This document shows positions 9,147 to 17,429 of a DNA stretch of 64,000 nucleotides, piece after piece; within the stretch, counting starts at the first letter, position 1, and each line of letters starts with the position of its first letter. The notes below the pieces were generated by a model that was not told the DNA's origin, searched no databases, and saw only the letters and a list, made by a program, of their open reading frames with translations. The translations under genes and the position numbers were made by a program. This stretch comes from Nevskia ramosa DSM 11499 (GTDB lineage Bacteria > Pseudomonadota > Gammaproteobacteria > Nevskiales > Nevskiaceae), in contig NZ_ATVI01000005.1 of NCBI RefSeq assembly GCF_000420645.1, positions 976,357 to 1,040,356 on the forward strand, in the 5' to 3' direction.

Positions 9147-10751
9147 ATGAACACGCCATTGCTTTCCCACCGCCTGCGCCCGCTGGCGCTTGCCGCCGCA
9201 TTGTTCATGGCGGCACCGACCGCACAGGCCGCGCCGGTGCCGCTGACCGATGCCAGCATCGCCGAACTGCAGCAGGCGATGAGCGACGGAAGCTTGAGCA
9301 GCGAGCGCCTGGTGTCCCTGTACCTGAAGCGCATCGAGGCCTACGACAACCGCGGCCCGGCGATTCATTCGGTGATCCTGATCAATCCGAAGGCGCTGGA
9401 AACGGCGCGCGCGCTCGACAAGGAGCGCAAGGCCGGCAAGCTTCGCGGCCCGCTGCACGGCATTCCGGTGGTGCTGAAGGACAACTACGACACCTACGAT
9501 CTGCCGACCACCGCCGGCTCGTTCCTGCTCAAGGGCTCGATCCCTCCGGACGACGCCTACATGGTCAAGCGGCTGCGCGAGGCCGGCGCCATCGTGCTGG
9601 CCAAGGTCAATCTGTCGGAGTTCGCTTCCGGTGGCGCGCAGAGTTCGCTCGGCGGTCGCACCCGCAATCCGCATGATCTGACCCGCACGCCATCCGGCTC
9701 CAGCGGTGGCACCGGTGCCGCACTGGCGGCGGTGTTCGCGCCACTCGGCTTCGGTACCGACACCGGTGGTTCGATCCGTGGCCCGTCGACCTCGAACGGC
9801 ATCGTCGGCCTCAAGCCCACGCACGGTCTGCTCAGCCGCGATGGCATCGTGCCGCTGGCGCTGAGCTTCGATACCGGTGGCCCGATGGCGCTGAGCGTTG
9901 CCGATATCGCCGTCTCGCTCGGCACCATGACCGGTGTCGATCCGGCCGATGCCGCGACGCAGAAGAGCGCCGGCAAGTTCGAAACCGATTACACGAAGTA
10001 TCTGAAGGCCGACGCGCTGAAGGGCGCCAAGATCGGTATCGCCCGCGATTTCATGGGCCAGGACGACGAGGTCGACTGGGTCATCGAAACCGCGCTGAGC
10101 ACGATGCGCAAGGCGGGTGCGACGATCGTCGACGTCAAGTATCCGAAGTGGCTGCTCGACAGCCGCGGCGAGTTCTACAACGCCATCCGCCGCCCGGAAT
10201 TCCGCGCCCAGATCGGCGACTACCTGAAGACCCTGAAGCCGGGTTATCCGAAGTCGCACGACGAACTGATGGCCGGCGTCGAGTCGCTGGTGTCGCCGAC
10301 CGACGGCATGATCCCCAACGAAGGCCGCTGGATGCTGTTCAAGCAGGAAGCCAAGAGCGGCACGCTCGAAGACGCCGAATATCTGACCATCCGCGACCAT
10401 GCGCTGCCGCTGGTTCGGGCCGAGCTGGATGGCGTGCTGAAGAGCAACGGCCTCGATGCGATCGTCTACCCGACGTCACCGAAACGCCCGGCACGCACCG
10501 ACATCGATCCAGTCACCGGCGGACCCGAAGGCCGCTCGGCCACCAACTTCGCGAACTTGAGCGGCTATCCGGATCTGATCGTGCCGGCCGGCTTCACCAC
10601 CGGTGGGCTGCCGGTCGGCATCTCGTTCTTCGGCCCGGCGTTCAGCGAGCCGAAGCTGATCGCGCTCGGCTATGCCTTCGAGCAGTTGAGCCACGCACGC
10701 CGCTTGCCGGCGCTGACGCCGCCGCTGCCGGGTGAAGCGATCGGGCGTTGA
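9147..10751 (+). CDS. Secreted amidase (AS family)
   Basis: This gene encodes 534 residues. ATG 9147 follows GCGGAG at 5-base spacing and opens a Sec signal peptide ending TAQAAP near residue 29. The triad is Lys111 (GIPVVLKD), cis-Ser185 (SGSSGGTG) and Ser209 (GTDTGGSI), with the C-terminal VPAGFTTGG / PVGISFFG block. Typical of the AS clade related to peptide amidases and 6-aminohexanoate-cyclic-dimer hydrolases, but the substrate cannot be read from sequence. It is divergent from the gene at 7746-8993. A 15-bp perfect hairpin follows before the transporter at 10830. Closest paralogue in the window is the fragment at 1-182. Confidence 0.92.
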   Translation: MNTPLLSHRLRPLALAAALFMAAPTAQAAPVPLTDASIAELQQAMSDGSLSSERLVSLYLKRIEAYDNRGPAIHSVILINPKALETARALDKERKAGKLRGPLHGIPVVLKDNYDTYDLPTTAGSFLLKGSIPPDDAYMVKRLREAGAIVLAKVNLSEFASGGAQSSLGGRTRNPHDLTRTPSGSSGGTGAALAAVFAPLGFGTDTGGSIRGPSTSNGIVGLKPTHGLLSRDGIVPLALSFDTGGPMALSVADIAVSLGTMTGVDPADAATQKSAGKFETDYTKYLKADALKGAKIGIARDFMGQDDEVDWVIETALSTMRKAGATIVDVKYPKWLLDSRGEFYNAIRRPEFRAQIGDYLKTLKPGYPKSHDELMAGVESLVSPTDGMIPNEGRWMLFKQEAKSGTLEDAEYLTIRDHALPLVRAELDGVLKSNGLDAIVYPTSPKRPARTDIDPVTGGPEGRSATNFANLSGYPDLIVPAGFTTGGLPVGISFFGPAFSEPKLIALGYAFEQLSHARRLPALTPPLPGEAIGR

Positions 10752-10768
10752 TGGCTGCGCGGTAGGAC

Positions 10769-10802
10769 CGCAGGAAGCTGCCGTTCGCGGCAGCTTCCTG
10801 CG
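10769..10802. terminator. Perfect 15-bp hairpin with TTCG loop
   Basis: CGCAGGAAGCTGCCG, a TTCG tetraloop, then the exact complement. It lies 18 bases after the amidase stop and 28 bases before the transporter start. There is no T tract, so it may act as an mRNA-stabilising or attenuating structure rather than a classical terminator. Confidence 0.5.
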
Positions 10803-10829
10803 CGACGCTGATCCGGGGACAATCGGCCC

Positions 10830-11693
10830 ATGTCCTCGCTCAATTCGCTGCTGCCGATCGCCCTGGTGATCATCATGCTTGGCCTCGGTCTGTCGCTGAC
10901 CGGTGCCGATTTCCGGCGGGTGCTCGAGCAGCCGCGCAGTGTCGTCGTGGCGCTGCTGTGTCAGGTGTTGCTGCTGCCCGCGGTCTGCTTCGGTCTCGCC
11001 GTGGGCTTCGGCCTGCTGCCGGAACTGGCGGTGGGGCTGATGCTGCTCGCGGCTTCGCCCGGTGGGCCTATCGCCAACATCTTTTCCCATCTGTCGAAGG
11101 GTGATGTGGCGCTGAACATCACGCTGACGGCTGTCAACTCGCTGCTTTCTCTGTTCACCCTGCCGCTGGTGGTGAATCTGTCGCTGGCGTACTTCATTGG
11201 CGAAGGCCGCGACGTGCCGCTGCAGTTCGCGAAGATCATCCAGGTGTTCCTGTTCGTTCTGGTGCCGGTCGCGGTCGGCATGGGCGTGCGGCGGCGCTGG
11301 CCGATGCTGGCGCAGCGGCTGGACCGGCCGGTGCGCCTGCTGTCGATCGTGGTGCTGGCCTTGATGTTCGCGCTGGTATTCGTCACCGCACGCGTGGCGT
11401 TGATGGCCAACCTGACCACGGTCGGTTCCGCGGTGCTGGTCTTCAACGTACTGAGCCTGTCGGTGGGTTACGCGGTGGCGGTGATGGTGAAACTGAAGAA
11501 GCCGCAGGCGATCTCGATCGCGCTCGAAGTCGGCATCCACAACGCGGCGCTGGCGATCACCATCGCACTGTCGCCGCAGCTGCTCGGCAATCCGACGATG
11601 GGCATTCCGCCAATGATCTACGGGCTAACCATGGTGGTCACGGCGCTGGGCTTCGGGCTGCTGGTGAACCGGCGGCCGCGCGCAGGTTCCTAA
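10830..11693 (+). CDS. Bile acid:sodium symporter (BASS) family transporter
   Basis: This gene encodes 287 residues and is almost entirely hydrophobic, with nine to ten helices. BASS-family signatures are present: GLGLSLTGADFRRVLEQPR in the first part, the Na+-site segment AASPGGPIANIFSHLSKGD, and the second crossover around ALEVGIHNAALAITIA. BASS proteins are inner-membrane Na+-coupled importers of organic anions (bile acids, pyruvate, pantothenate and others). Its place directly behind a periplasmic amidase suggests uptake of carboxylate hydrolysis products; this is inference. No strong ribosome site is visible upstream. Confidence 0.88.
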   Translation: MSSLNSLLPIALVIIMLGLGLSLTGADFRRVLEQPRSVVVALLCQVLLLPAVCFGLAVGFGLLPELAVGLMLLAASPGGPIANIFSHLSKGDVALNITLTAVNSLLSLFTLPLVVNLSLAYFIGEGRDVPLQFAKIIQVFLFVLVPVAVGMGVRRRWPMLAQRLDRPVRLLSIVVLALMFALVFVTARVALMANLTTVGSAVLVFNVLSLSVGYAVAVMVKLKKPQAISIALEVGIHNAALAITIALSPQLLGNPTMGIPPMIYGLTMVVTALGFGLLVNRRPRAGS

Positions 11694-11699
11694 TCGGTT

Positions 11700-13100
11700 T
11701 CAACCCGGAGGCGGCAGCGTCGCCGGCGGCGGTGTTGCCGGTCCGGCGACGATCAACAGCGCATCGATCTCGGCAAGATCGGTCTCCGCCAGTCGGCCGG
11801 CCTGACGCTTCAGGCTCAGCACGCTGATCAGATAGTCATAGCGGCTCTGCGAATAGCTGCGCTGCGCGGCGTACAGGTTGCGCAGCGCGGTCAGCACATC
11901 GACTTCGGTACGAGTGCCGACCTTCAAACCCAGCTGGCTCGATTCCAGCGCCAGCTGGCTGGACTTCATCGCCGCCTGCGTGGCCTGGACGCTGGCGATG
12001 CCCGAGATCACGCCCTGGAAAGCGTCGCGGGTCTGGCGTTCGACGGCGCGCTGGGTGCCTTCCTCGCTGGCTTTCGACTGGCTGCCGAGGGCGGCGGCCT
12101 GTCGCACCTGCGACGCGATCTGGCCGCCGGCGTAGATCGGCAAGCTGATATTGACGCCGATGCCGCCACGGGTGGAATCGGCATTGCGTTCGCTGCTGTT
12201 CAGGTTCTCGTTGTAGGTCGCGGTCAGCGCCAGGGTCGGGTAGTGGCGGGCGCGCACGGCACTGACATTGCGCACGGCGATCTCGGTGCCGAGGCGGGCG
12301 ATGCGCAGGTCGTAGTTGTCGCTGCGGGTAGCGTCCAGCCAGGGCTCGATGCGCGCCGGTGTTGGTGGTGCCAGCGGCATGTTCTCGGCCAGCGCCTGGC
12401 CAGGATCGGCTTCGCGGCCGGTGATCTCCTCCAGGGCGCGCTGGGCATTCGCCACCCGTCGCTCGGCAGCGATCACCGTGGCGATGCTGGCGTCGAAGGC
12501 GGCGCGGGTTTCCTGCACGTCGATGATCGTTGCCAGCCCGACCTCGCGACGCCGCTCGGCCTGCTGCCACTGGCGTTCGGTGGCGGCGCGCTCGGCGCTG
12601 CCGGTGCGCAGCGCATCGCTGGCGGCCAGCACTTCGAAATAGGCCTGTGCCAGCCGCAGGATCAGCGACTGCTGGGCATTGCGATAGGTCGCCTCGGCCT
12701 GCGCCACGCTGATGTCGGCCTGCTTCAGGCGCTGGAAGGCTTCGAAGCTCCACAGGGTTTGCGACAGCAGCACCTGGGCCTGGTCGGCGGTGTTGTAGAA
12801 ATCGACCTTGCTGCTGGCGGTGGGTGCCGGATTGGTCGGGTCGGTGATGATGCGGTTGCCGCTGGTGGTGATCTCGTTGTGGCTGCGCTCGTGGCTGCCG
12901 GTGGCGGTGAGCCGGGGCAGGAACGCCGATACCGCCTGCGGCTTGGCTTCGACGGCGGCATCGCGCGCGTACTGCGCCGCCAGCAGCGTGCGGTCCTGAT
13001 CGAGCGCCTCGTGATAGCTGTCGAGCAGATCGTTCGCGGTGGCGGCGCAGGGCGCTGCTAGCACGCCGGCAAGCAGGGCAGGGACTATCGGGCAGCGCAT
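11700..13100 (-). CDS. TolC-family outer-membrane channel
   Basis: This gene encodes 466 residues. ATG 13100 opens a signal peptide (MRCPIVPALLAGVLAAPCAA). Two repeated coiled-coil/beta halves typical of TolC are seen: DLLDSYHEALDQDRTLLAAQ and the LSQTLWSFEAFQRLKQAD stretch in the first, ISLPIYAGGQIASQVRQA and GLKVGTRTEVDVLTALRNLY in the second. TolC trimers carry substrates across the periplasm and outer membrane for RND or ABC pumps and type I secretion. No inner-membrane partner is adjacent. The RND adaptor/pump at 31990-36278 has no outer-membrane factor of its own and is a candidate partner. Only 6 bases separate it from the convergent transporter gene. Confidence 0.9.
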   Translation of the reverse strand: MRCPIVPALLAGVLAAPCAATANDLLDSYHEALDQDRTLLAAQYARDAAVEAKPQAVSAFLPRLTATGSHERSHNEITTSGNRIITDPTNPAPTASSKVDFYNTADQAQVLLSQTLWSFEAFQRLKQADISVAQAEATYRNAQQSLILRLAQAYFEVLAASDALRTGSAERAATERQWQQAERRREVGLATIIDVQETRAAFDASIATVIAAERRVANAQRALEEITGREADPGQALAENMPLAPPTPARIEPWLDATRSDNYDLRIARLGTEIAVRNVSAVRARHYPTLALTATYNENLNSSERNADSTRGGIGVNISLPIYAGGQIASQVRQAAALGSQSKASEEGTQRAVERQTRDAFQGVISGIASVQATQAAMKSSQLALESSQLGLKVGTRTEVDVLTALRNLYAAQRSYSQSRYDYLISVLSLKRQAGRLAETDLAEIDALLIVAGPATPPPATLPPPG

Positions 13101-13337
13101 GGAGCGTCCTGGAAAAAGGGTTCGGCAAAACGATGCCGTCCCTATGCAGACGTTTGCGGCGGCGGCTCCCCCACCGCGGACCCCAGGCAATTGTCAGTGA
13201 ATCGTCGAGGTGGGGGGAAAGCGTGCGGCTGCGTCTCTAGATGTGTAGCCCGTCGAAACGGGCATTGCCGCTGTTGCCTGCCGCCATCGGATTCAGCCTC
13301 CTGGCCGGCGCGCCCTGAACCACGACCGGAGCCGAGC

Positions 13338-14501
13338 ATGGCCGCAGAAGCAGGAGGTCCCCCGAGAATGTCGACCATCAGCCCCAGCCCGGTGCCCAGG
13401 CTGTATCGCGGCGCGGTGCTCAAGCATGGGCTCGACTGGGATCGCATCGATGCGCTGCTGCACACCGTGGAGCCGACGCCGCAGAACCTGCAGCTGTTCC
13501 AGGATGGCGCAGTCGATCCAGCCAGCTATGTCGAGCGTGCCGGCGAACTCGGCATGTCCCGCCCGCGGCTGATCAAGGAACGCTTCTACAGCCTGCTGCG
13601 CGGTGGCGCGGCGCTGGTCTTCAACCGCATGGAGCTGCATTCGCTGGAAGCACGCCAGCTGTGCGCGGCGGTGTCACGCCTCGGTGGCGCGTCCGGCATC
13701 GGCAACGGCTATCTGAGCTTCGGCGGCCAATGCGCTTTCGACAAGCACTGGGACACCCATGACGTCTACGCCGTGCAGCTGATCGGCCGCAAGCGCTGGC
13801 AGCTGTTCCAGCCGACCTTCATGAACCCGCTGGCCGAGCACACCAGCGAAGCGATGGCCATGCAGTGCCCGGACAAGGTAGTGCTCGACTGCGTGCTGTC
13901 GCCCGGCGACATGCTCTACGTGCCGCGTGGCTGGTGGCACCAGACCCTGCCGTTCGACGAACCGAGCTTTCATCTCTCGGTCGGCCTGTATCCGCCGACC
14001 ATGCACGATTTCCTCGGCTGGGCACTGGCCAGAGTCGCGCCGCAGCGCCTGGCCGTGCGCCAGACCTTGTCGAACGATCCCGGCGTGGTCGCCGGCGATC
14101 TCGGTGCTGCTGTCGAGGCGCTGCGCGATCTGCTGCTCGACCCGGCGGTGCTCGCCGACTATCGCCGCGAGATCGCGCTGGCCGATCGCCCGGTACCGGA
14201 ATTCGAGTTGGCGCGCTTTGCCGGCGAACGGACCATCGGCCCGGAAACCCTCCTGCGGCTGTCGACGGCCCAGGCTGCGGTCCGCACGCCGGAGGCCTTG
14301 CTGATCAACGGCCGCGCGCTGCCTGCCGACGGGCTGGGCGCGCGGATCATCCAGCTGCTGGCAACGGTGCCGATGTGCAGCTTCGCGGCGCTGTCCGACG
14401 CCTTCATCGATGTGCCGGAAGCGCTGTTGCAGGAAGGGGTGTTCGAACTCTCGGCGCACGGCTGCATCGTCACCGGCGGCGTGCAACTGGCCGAGCCGTG
14501 A
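13338..14501 (+). CDS. JmjC/cupin-4 family 2-oxoglutarate oxygenase
   Basis: This gene encodes 387 residues. ATG 13338 follows CGGAG at 5 bases; an alternative is ATG 13368. The jelly-roll iron site is clear: HxD at His137/Asp139 (FDKHWDTHD) and distal His201 (YVPRGWWHQT), with the family motif QLIGRKRWQLF between. Bacterial relatives include the ribosomal oxygenase RoxA/YcfD, which hydroxylates an arginine of ribosomal protein L16, and peptide-modifying cupins. C-terminal residues 300-387 look like the winged-helix dimerisation tail of that family. The substrate here is unassigned. Neighbours are unrelated, and a metabolic link to the island is not evident. Confidence 0.85.
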   Translation: MAAEAGGPPRMSTISPSPVPRLYRGAVLKHGLDWDRIDALLHTVEPTPQNLQLFQDGAVDPASYVERAGELGMSRPRLIKERFYSLLRGGAALVFNRMELHSLEARQLCAAVSRLGGASGIGNGYLSFGGQCAFDKHWDTHDVYAVQLIGRKRWQLFQPTFMNPLAEHTSEAMAMQCPDKVVLDCVLSPGDMLYVPRGWWHQTLPFDEPSFHLSVGLYPPTMHDFLGWALARVAPQRLAVRQTLSNDPGVVAGDLGAAVEALRDLLLDPAVLADYRREIALADRPVPEFELARFAGERTIGPETLLRLSTAQAAVRTPEALLINGRALPADGLGARIIQLLATVPMCSFAALSDAFIDVPEALLQEGVFELSAHGCIVTGGVQLAEP

Positions 14502-14599
14502 GCGCTCGTCATCGGCAGCTCGGCTGCATCGGCAGGTAGGGGAAGCTGTCTCCCAAGCGTCACCAGTACAGGCCGCCACGCTGCCGCTCTGCCGACGCC

Positions 14600-16330
14600 A
14601 TGAACCACAGCCTTTCGATGTCCGCCGAATCGCCTGCCCGTAGCACCGGGCAGCGATCAAACGGGACGATGCAGCAGCGCTGGGTGCTGTCGCCGGGCCT
14701 CGATGGCCTGCTGATCATTGCGGCACCGGTGCTCTGTCTGCTGCTGGCGATCGCCACCTTTGCCTGGCTGCCGGCGGAACGCGCCGCGACCCTGGTGCTG
14801 GTCACCCACGTGGTGCTGACCGTCGCCCATCACCTGCCGACCTACATCCGCCTGTACGGCGATCTCGATACCTTCAATGCCGATCGCTGGCGCTGGCTGC
14901 TGACGCCGTTGCTGCCGTTCGGACTTTCTCTGGCGGTGCTGATCCATCTGCGCGCGCAGGGCTACGGCCTCGAACAGTTCTTCTACCTGTTCATCCTGCT
15001 GACGCTCTGGGATCCGTGGCACTTCCTGATGCAGCACTACGGCTTCATGCGCATCTACGACCGTGGCAACGCCGCGCCGCGTCAGCTTGCCGCTGGCATG
15101 GATCGCATGGTCTGCACGGCCTGGATGCTTTATCTGCTGCTGGCCTCCAGCGCCTGGCTGCCCGAGTTGCTGCAGGATCTCGATACCAGGCTGGCGCTGC
15201 CGCTGCTGCTGGCACTGCCGGCCGGTGCGGTCGATGCCGTGACCAGCGGCGCGGCAGCGATCGCGATCCTGGCCAGCGTCGTCTATGCCGGCTATCTGTG
15301 CTGGTGCTGGCGGCGCGGCTGGTTCGTCAGCCCGGCCAAGGTCGCGCTGCTGGTGCTGACTTTCGGCGTCATGTGGCTGAGCTACACACCGAACGCGCTG
15401 ATCCGCGAATGGGCGCCGGGCTGGTCGTTCAAGGTCGGCTTCGCGACCGTCGGCATCGTCCACATGACCCAGTATCTGGCGATCGTCTGGCGCTACAACC
15501 GCAATCTCGCCGCACGCCCGAATGCCACGCGCGCCGGCTGGTTCCGCTGGCTGCACAGCCGCAACACGCTGTGGGCTGCTGCGCTCTACGTGATCGTCTG
15601 CATCGCCTACGGCGAAGGGCTGACCACCGATTTCCAGACCGACTGGATCACCATCCCGGTGCTGGCACTCGGCTTCACGTCGACGCTGATGCACTACTAC
15701 TTCGACGGCTACATCTGGAAGCTGCGCAAGCCAGGGACGGCAGCGACGCTGGATGGCAGCGCAGCGGGTTCAGCTGATCCGACACCGGCAGGCCGTCGTG
15801 GTCCAGCGCTGCGTGACTGGCTGCGACCCCTGCTGATCTTCGGCCTGCCGCTGGGCCTGATGACCACGGTGGCGGCCGCATCCTGGTCGGTGCCGCAGCC
15901 GGCCTATACCGAAACCCTGAAGGAAGCGGTGCAGGCCGCTCGCGCCGGCGATCGCGAACAGGCCGTGCGCAATGCCCGCCGCGCGCTGAGCGCAATGGAC
16001 CGCGAGCTGCCGCGTGTCCGCGCGCTGGCGCGGCTCGAGGATTCCTCTTCCCGCGATGCCCAGCTGGCCTTGTTGCTCTACAGCCATCGCTGGGTGCAGT
16101 ACGCGCTGCTGCCACAGCTCGGCGGCCGTGACGATATCGAACAGCTGGCCTTGCAGCGCGATGGCATCGCCGAGCCGCTGCAGATCATCGATCGCGCCCT
16201 GGCCCGCGGCGGCAGCGTGGCCCATCCCGGTCATGAAGCGATGAGCCTCGGTGAAGCAAAGCGCCTGCGCGATGGTTGGGCCAGGCAGATGCAGCAGCTC
16301 GATCAACAGCTCGCGCAGGTCGCGCCATGA
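14600..16330 (+). CDS. Polytopic membrane protein with intramembrane histidines, unknown function
   Basis: This gene encodes 576 residues with about eleven hydrophobic helices up to residue 430, then a soluble helical tail of about 140 residues. Histidines recur in or next to helices: THVVLTVAHH, DPWHFLMQHYGF, GIVHMTQYL and LMHYYFDGYIWKLRKP. The spacing resembles metal- or heme-binding membrane enzymes more than a transporter, but I cannot name the family. The tail (EAVQAARAGDREQAVRNARR) looks repeat-like and amphipathic. It precedes the asparaginase gene at 16381 by 50 bp on the same strand, so co-transcription is possible. Confidence 0.7.
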   Translation: MNHSLSMSAESPARSTGQRSNGTMQQRWVLSPGLDGLLIIAAPVLCLLLAIATFAWLPAERAATLVLVTHVVLTVAHHLPTYIRLYGDLDTFNADRWRWLLTPLLPFGLSLAVLIHLRAQGYGLEQFFYLFILLTLWDPWHFLMQHYGFMRIYDRGNAAPRQLAAGMDRMVCTAWMLYLLLASSAWLPELLQDLDTRLALPLLLALPAGAVDAVTSGAAAIAILASVVYAGYLCWCWRRGWFVSPAKVALLVLTFGVMWLSYTPNALIREWAPGWSFKVGFATVGIVHMTQYLAIVWRYNRNLAARPNATRAGWFRWLHSRNTLWAAALYVIVCIAYGEGLTTDFQTDWITIPVLALGFTSTLMHYYFDGYIWKLRKPGTAATLDGSAAGSADPTPAGRRGPALRDWLRPLLIFGLPLGLMTTVAAASWSVPQPAYTETLKEAVQAARAGDREQAVRNARRALSAMDRELPRVRALARLEDSSSRDAQLALLLYSHRWVQYALLPQLGGRDDIEQLALQRDGIAEPLQIIDRALARGGSVAHPGHEAMSLGEAKRLRDGWARQMQQLDQQLAQVAP

Positions 16331-16380
16331 GCGGCCGAAATGAATACCTCGATGTTCAATTACCAAACCGGAGGCTGCGG

Positions 16381-17409
16381 ATGATTCGCTCGTTGTTGTG
16401 GTCGCTTTGCCTTGCTTCGCTGGCGTTGGCGCCGGTGCAGGCCGGGGCACTGCCGCAAGTCCGCCTGTTCACCACCGGCGGCACCATCCAGAGCAAGGGC
16501 GCGCATCGCCAGAAGCTGATGGAGTATTCCGATGGCCGGGTGACGCCGTCCGAGCTGGTCGACGATCTGCCGGAGCTGCGTGATGTCGCCCAGCTCAGCT
16601 ATGCGGAGATCAGCAACGTCGGCTCCGGCAACATCGATACCAAGACCCTGCTGACCCTGGCCCAGCAGGTCAATGCCTGGCTGGCGCTGCCGGAAGCGGC
16701 GGGTGCGGTGGTCACCCACGGCACGGCGACGCTTGAGGAAACCGCGTACTTCCTGAACCTCACGGTGAAGTCGGACAAGCCGGTGGTGGTGGTCGGCGCG
16801 ATGCGGCCGTTCACCGCGGTGAGCCGCGATGGCCCGATGAATCTCTACAACGCGGTGCGTGTGGCCACGACGCCACAGGCCCGGGACATGGGCGTGCTGA
16901 TCATGCTCAACGACGAGATCAATGCGGCCCGCGACACCACCAAGAACAACACTTATCGCGTCGATACCTTCATCGCCCGCGATGTTGGCCCGCTCGGCTT
17001 CGCCGACAGTGACAGCATCGTCTTCTATCGTCGGCCGATCTACCGCCACACCTCGCACAGCGAGTTCGATGTCTCGAAGCTCAGCAGCCTGCCGCGCGTC
17101 GACGTGCTCTACGCGTATCAGGAGTCCGATGACGCGGCGGTCAAGGCCTTCGTTTCGGCGGGTGCCAAGGGCATCGTCAACAGCGGTGGCTACTCGGAGC
17201 CGCTGGCCGCACTGAAGGACAAGGGTGTGGTCGTCGTGCAGAGCGATCGCAAGGGTTCAGGCCGCGTGGTCAAGAGCGAGAAGGTGGCTGCCAAGGGCCA
17301 GGTCACCGCCGACAACCTGCCACCGCAGAAGGCTCGCATCCTGCTCCGCCTGGCGCTGACCAGGACGACCGATCCGGTCGAGATCCAGCGCATCTTCGAC
17401 GAATACTGA
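16381..17409 (+). CDS. Secreted type II asparaginase homologue with D-to-A active-site change
   Basis: This gene encodes 342 residues. ATG 16381 follows CCGGAGG at 6 bases and opens a Sec signal (cleavage near residue 23, VQAGALP). It aligns along its whole length with E. coli AnsB: GGTIQS (Thr35), Tyr49, NVGSG, VVTHGTATLEETAYF, VGAMRP, TTKNNT (Lys188) and the C-terminus DPVEIQRIFDEY. The invariant Asp after the second catalytic Thr is Ala116 (HGTA rather than HGTD). Thr35, Thr115 and Lys188 are kept. Activity may be lowered or redirected. It is 20 bp upstream of a second homologue. Confidence 0.9.
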   Translation: MIRSLLWSLCLASLALAPVQAGALPQVRLFTTGGTIQSKGAHRQKLMEYSDGRVTPSELVDDLPELRDVAQLSYAEISNVGSGNIDTKTLLTLAQQVNAWLALPEAAGAVVTHGTATLEETAYFLNLTVKSDKPVVVVGAMRPFTAVSRDGPMNLYNAVRVATTPQARDMGVLIMLNDEINAARDTTKNNTYRVDTFIARDVGPLGFADSDSIVFYRRPIYRHTSHSEFDVSKLSSLPRVDVLYAYQESDDAAVKAFVSAGAKGIVNSGGYSEPLAALKDKGVVVVQSDRKGSGRVVKSEKVAAKGQVTADNLPPQKARILLRLALTRTTDPVEIQRIFDEY

Positions 17410-17429
17410 TCATCAATTTTGGGGTCACC

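Noticed and set aside
8994-10400. Upstream extension of the minus-strand frame that ends at 7746
   Set aside because: The region is antisense to the amidase at 9147; only the part from ATG 8993 with a signal peptide looks real.
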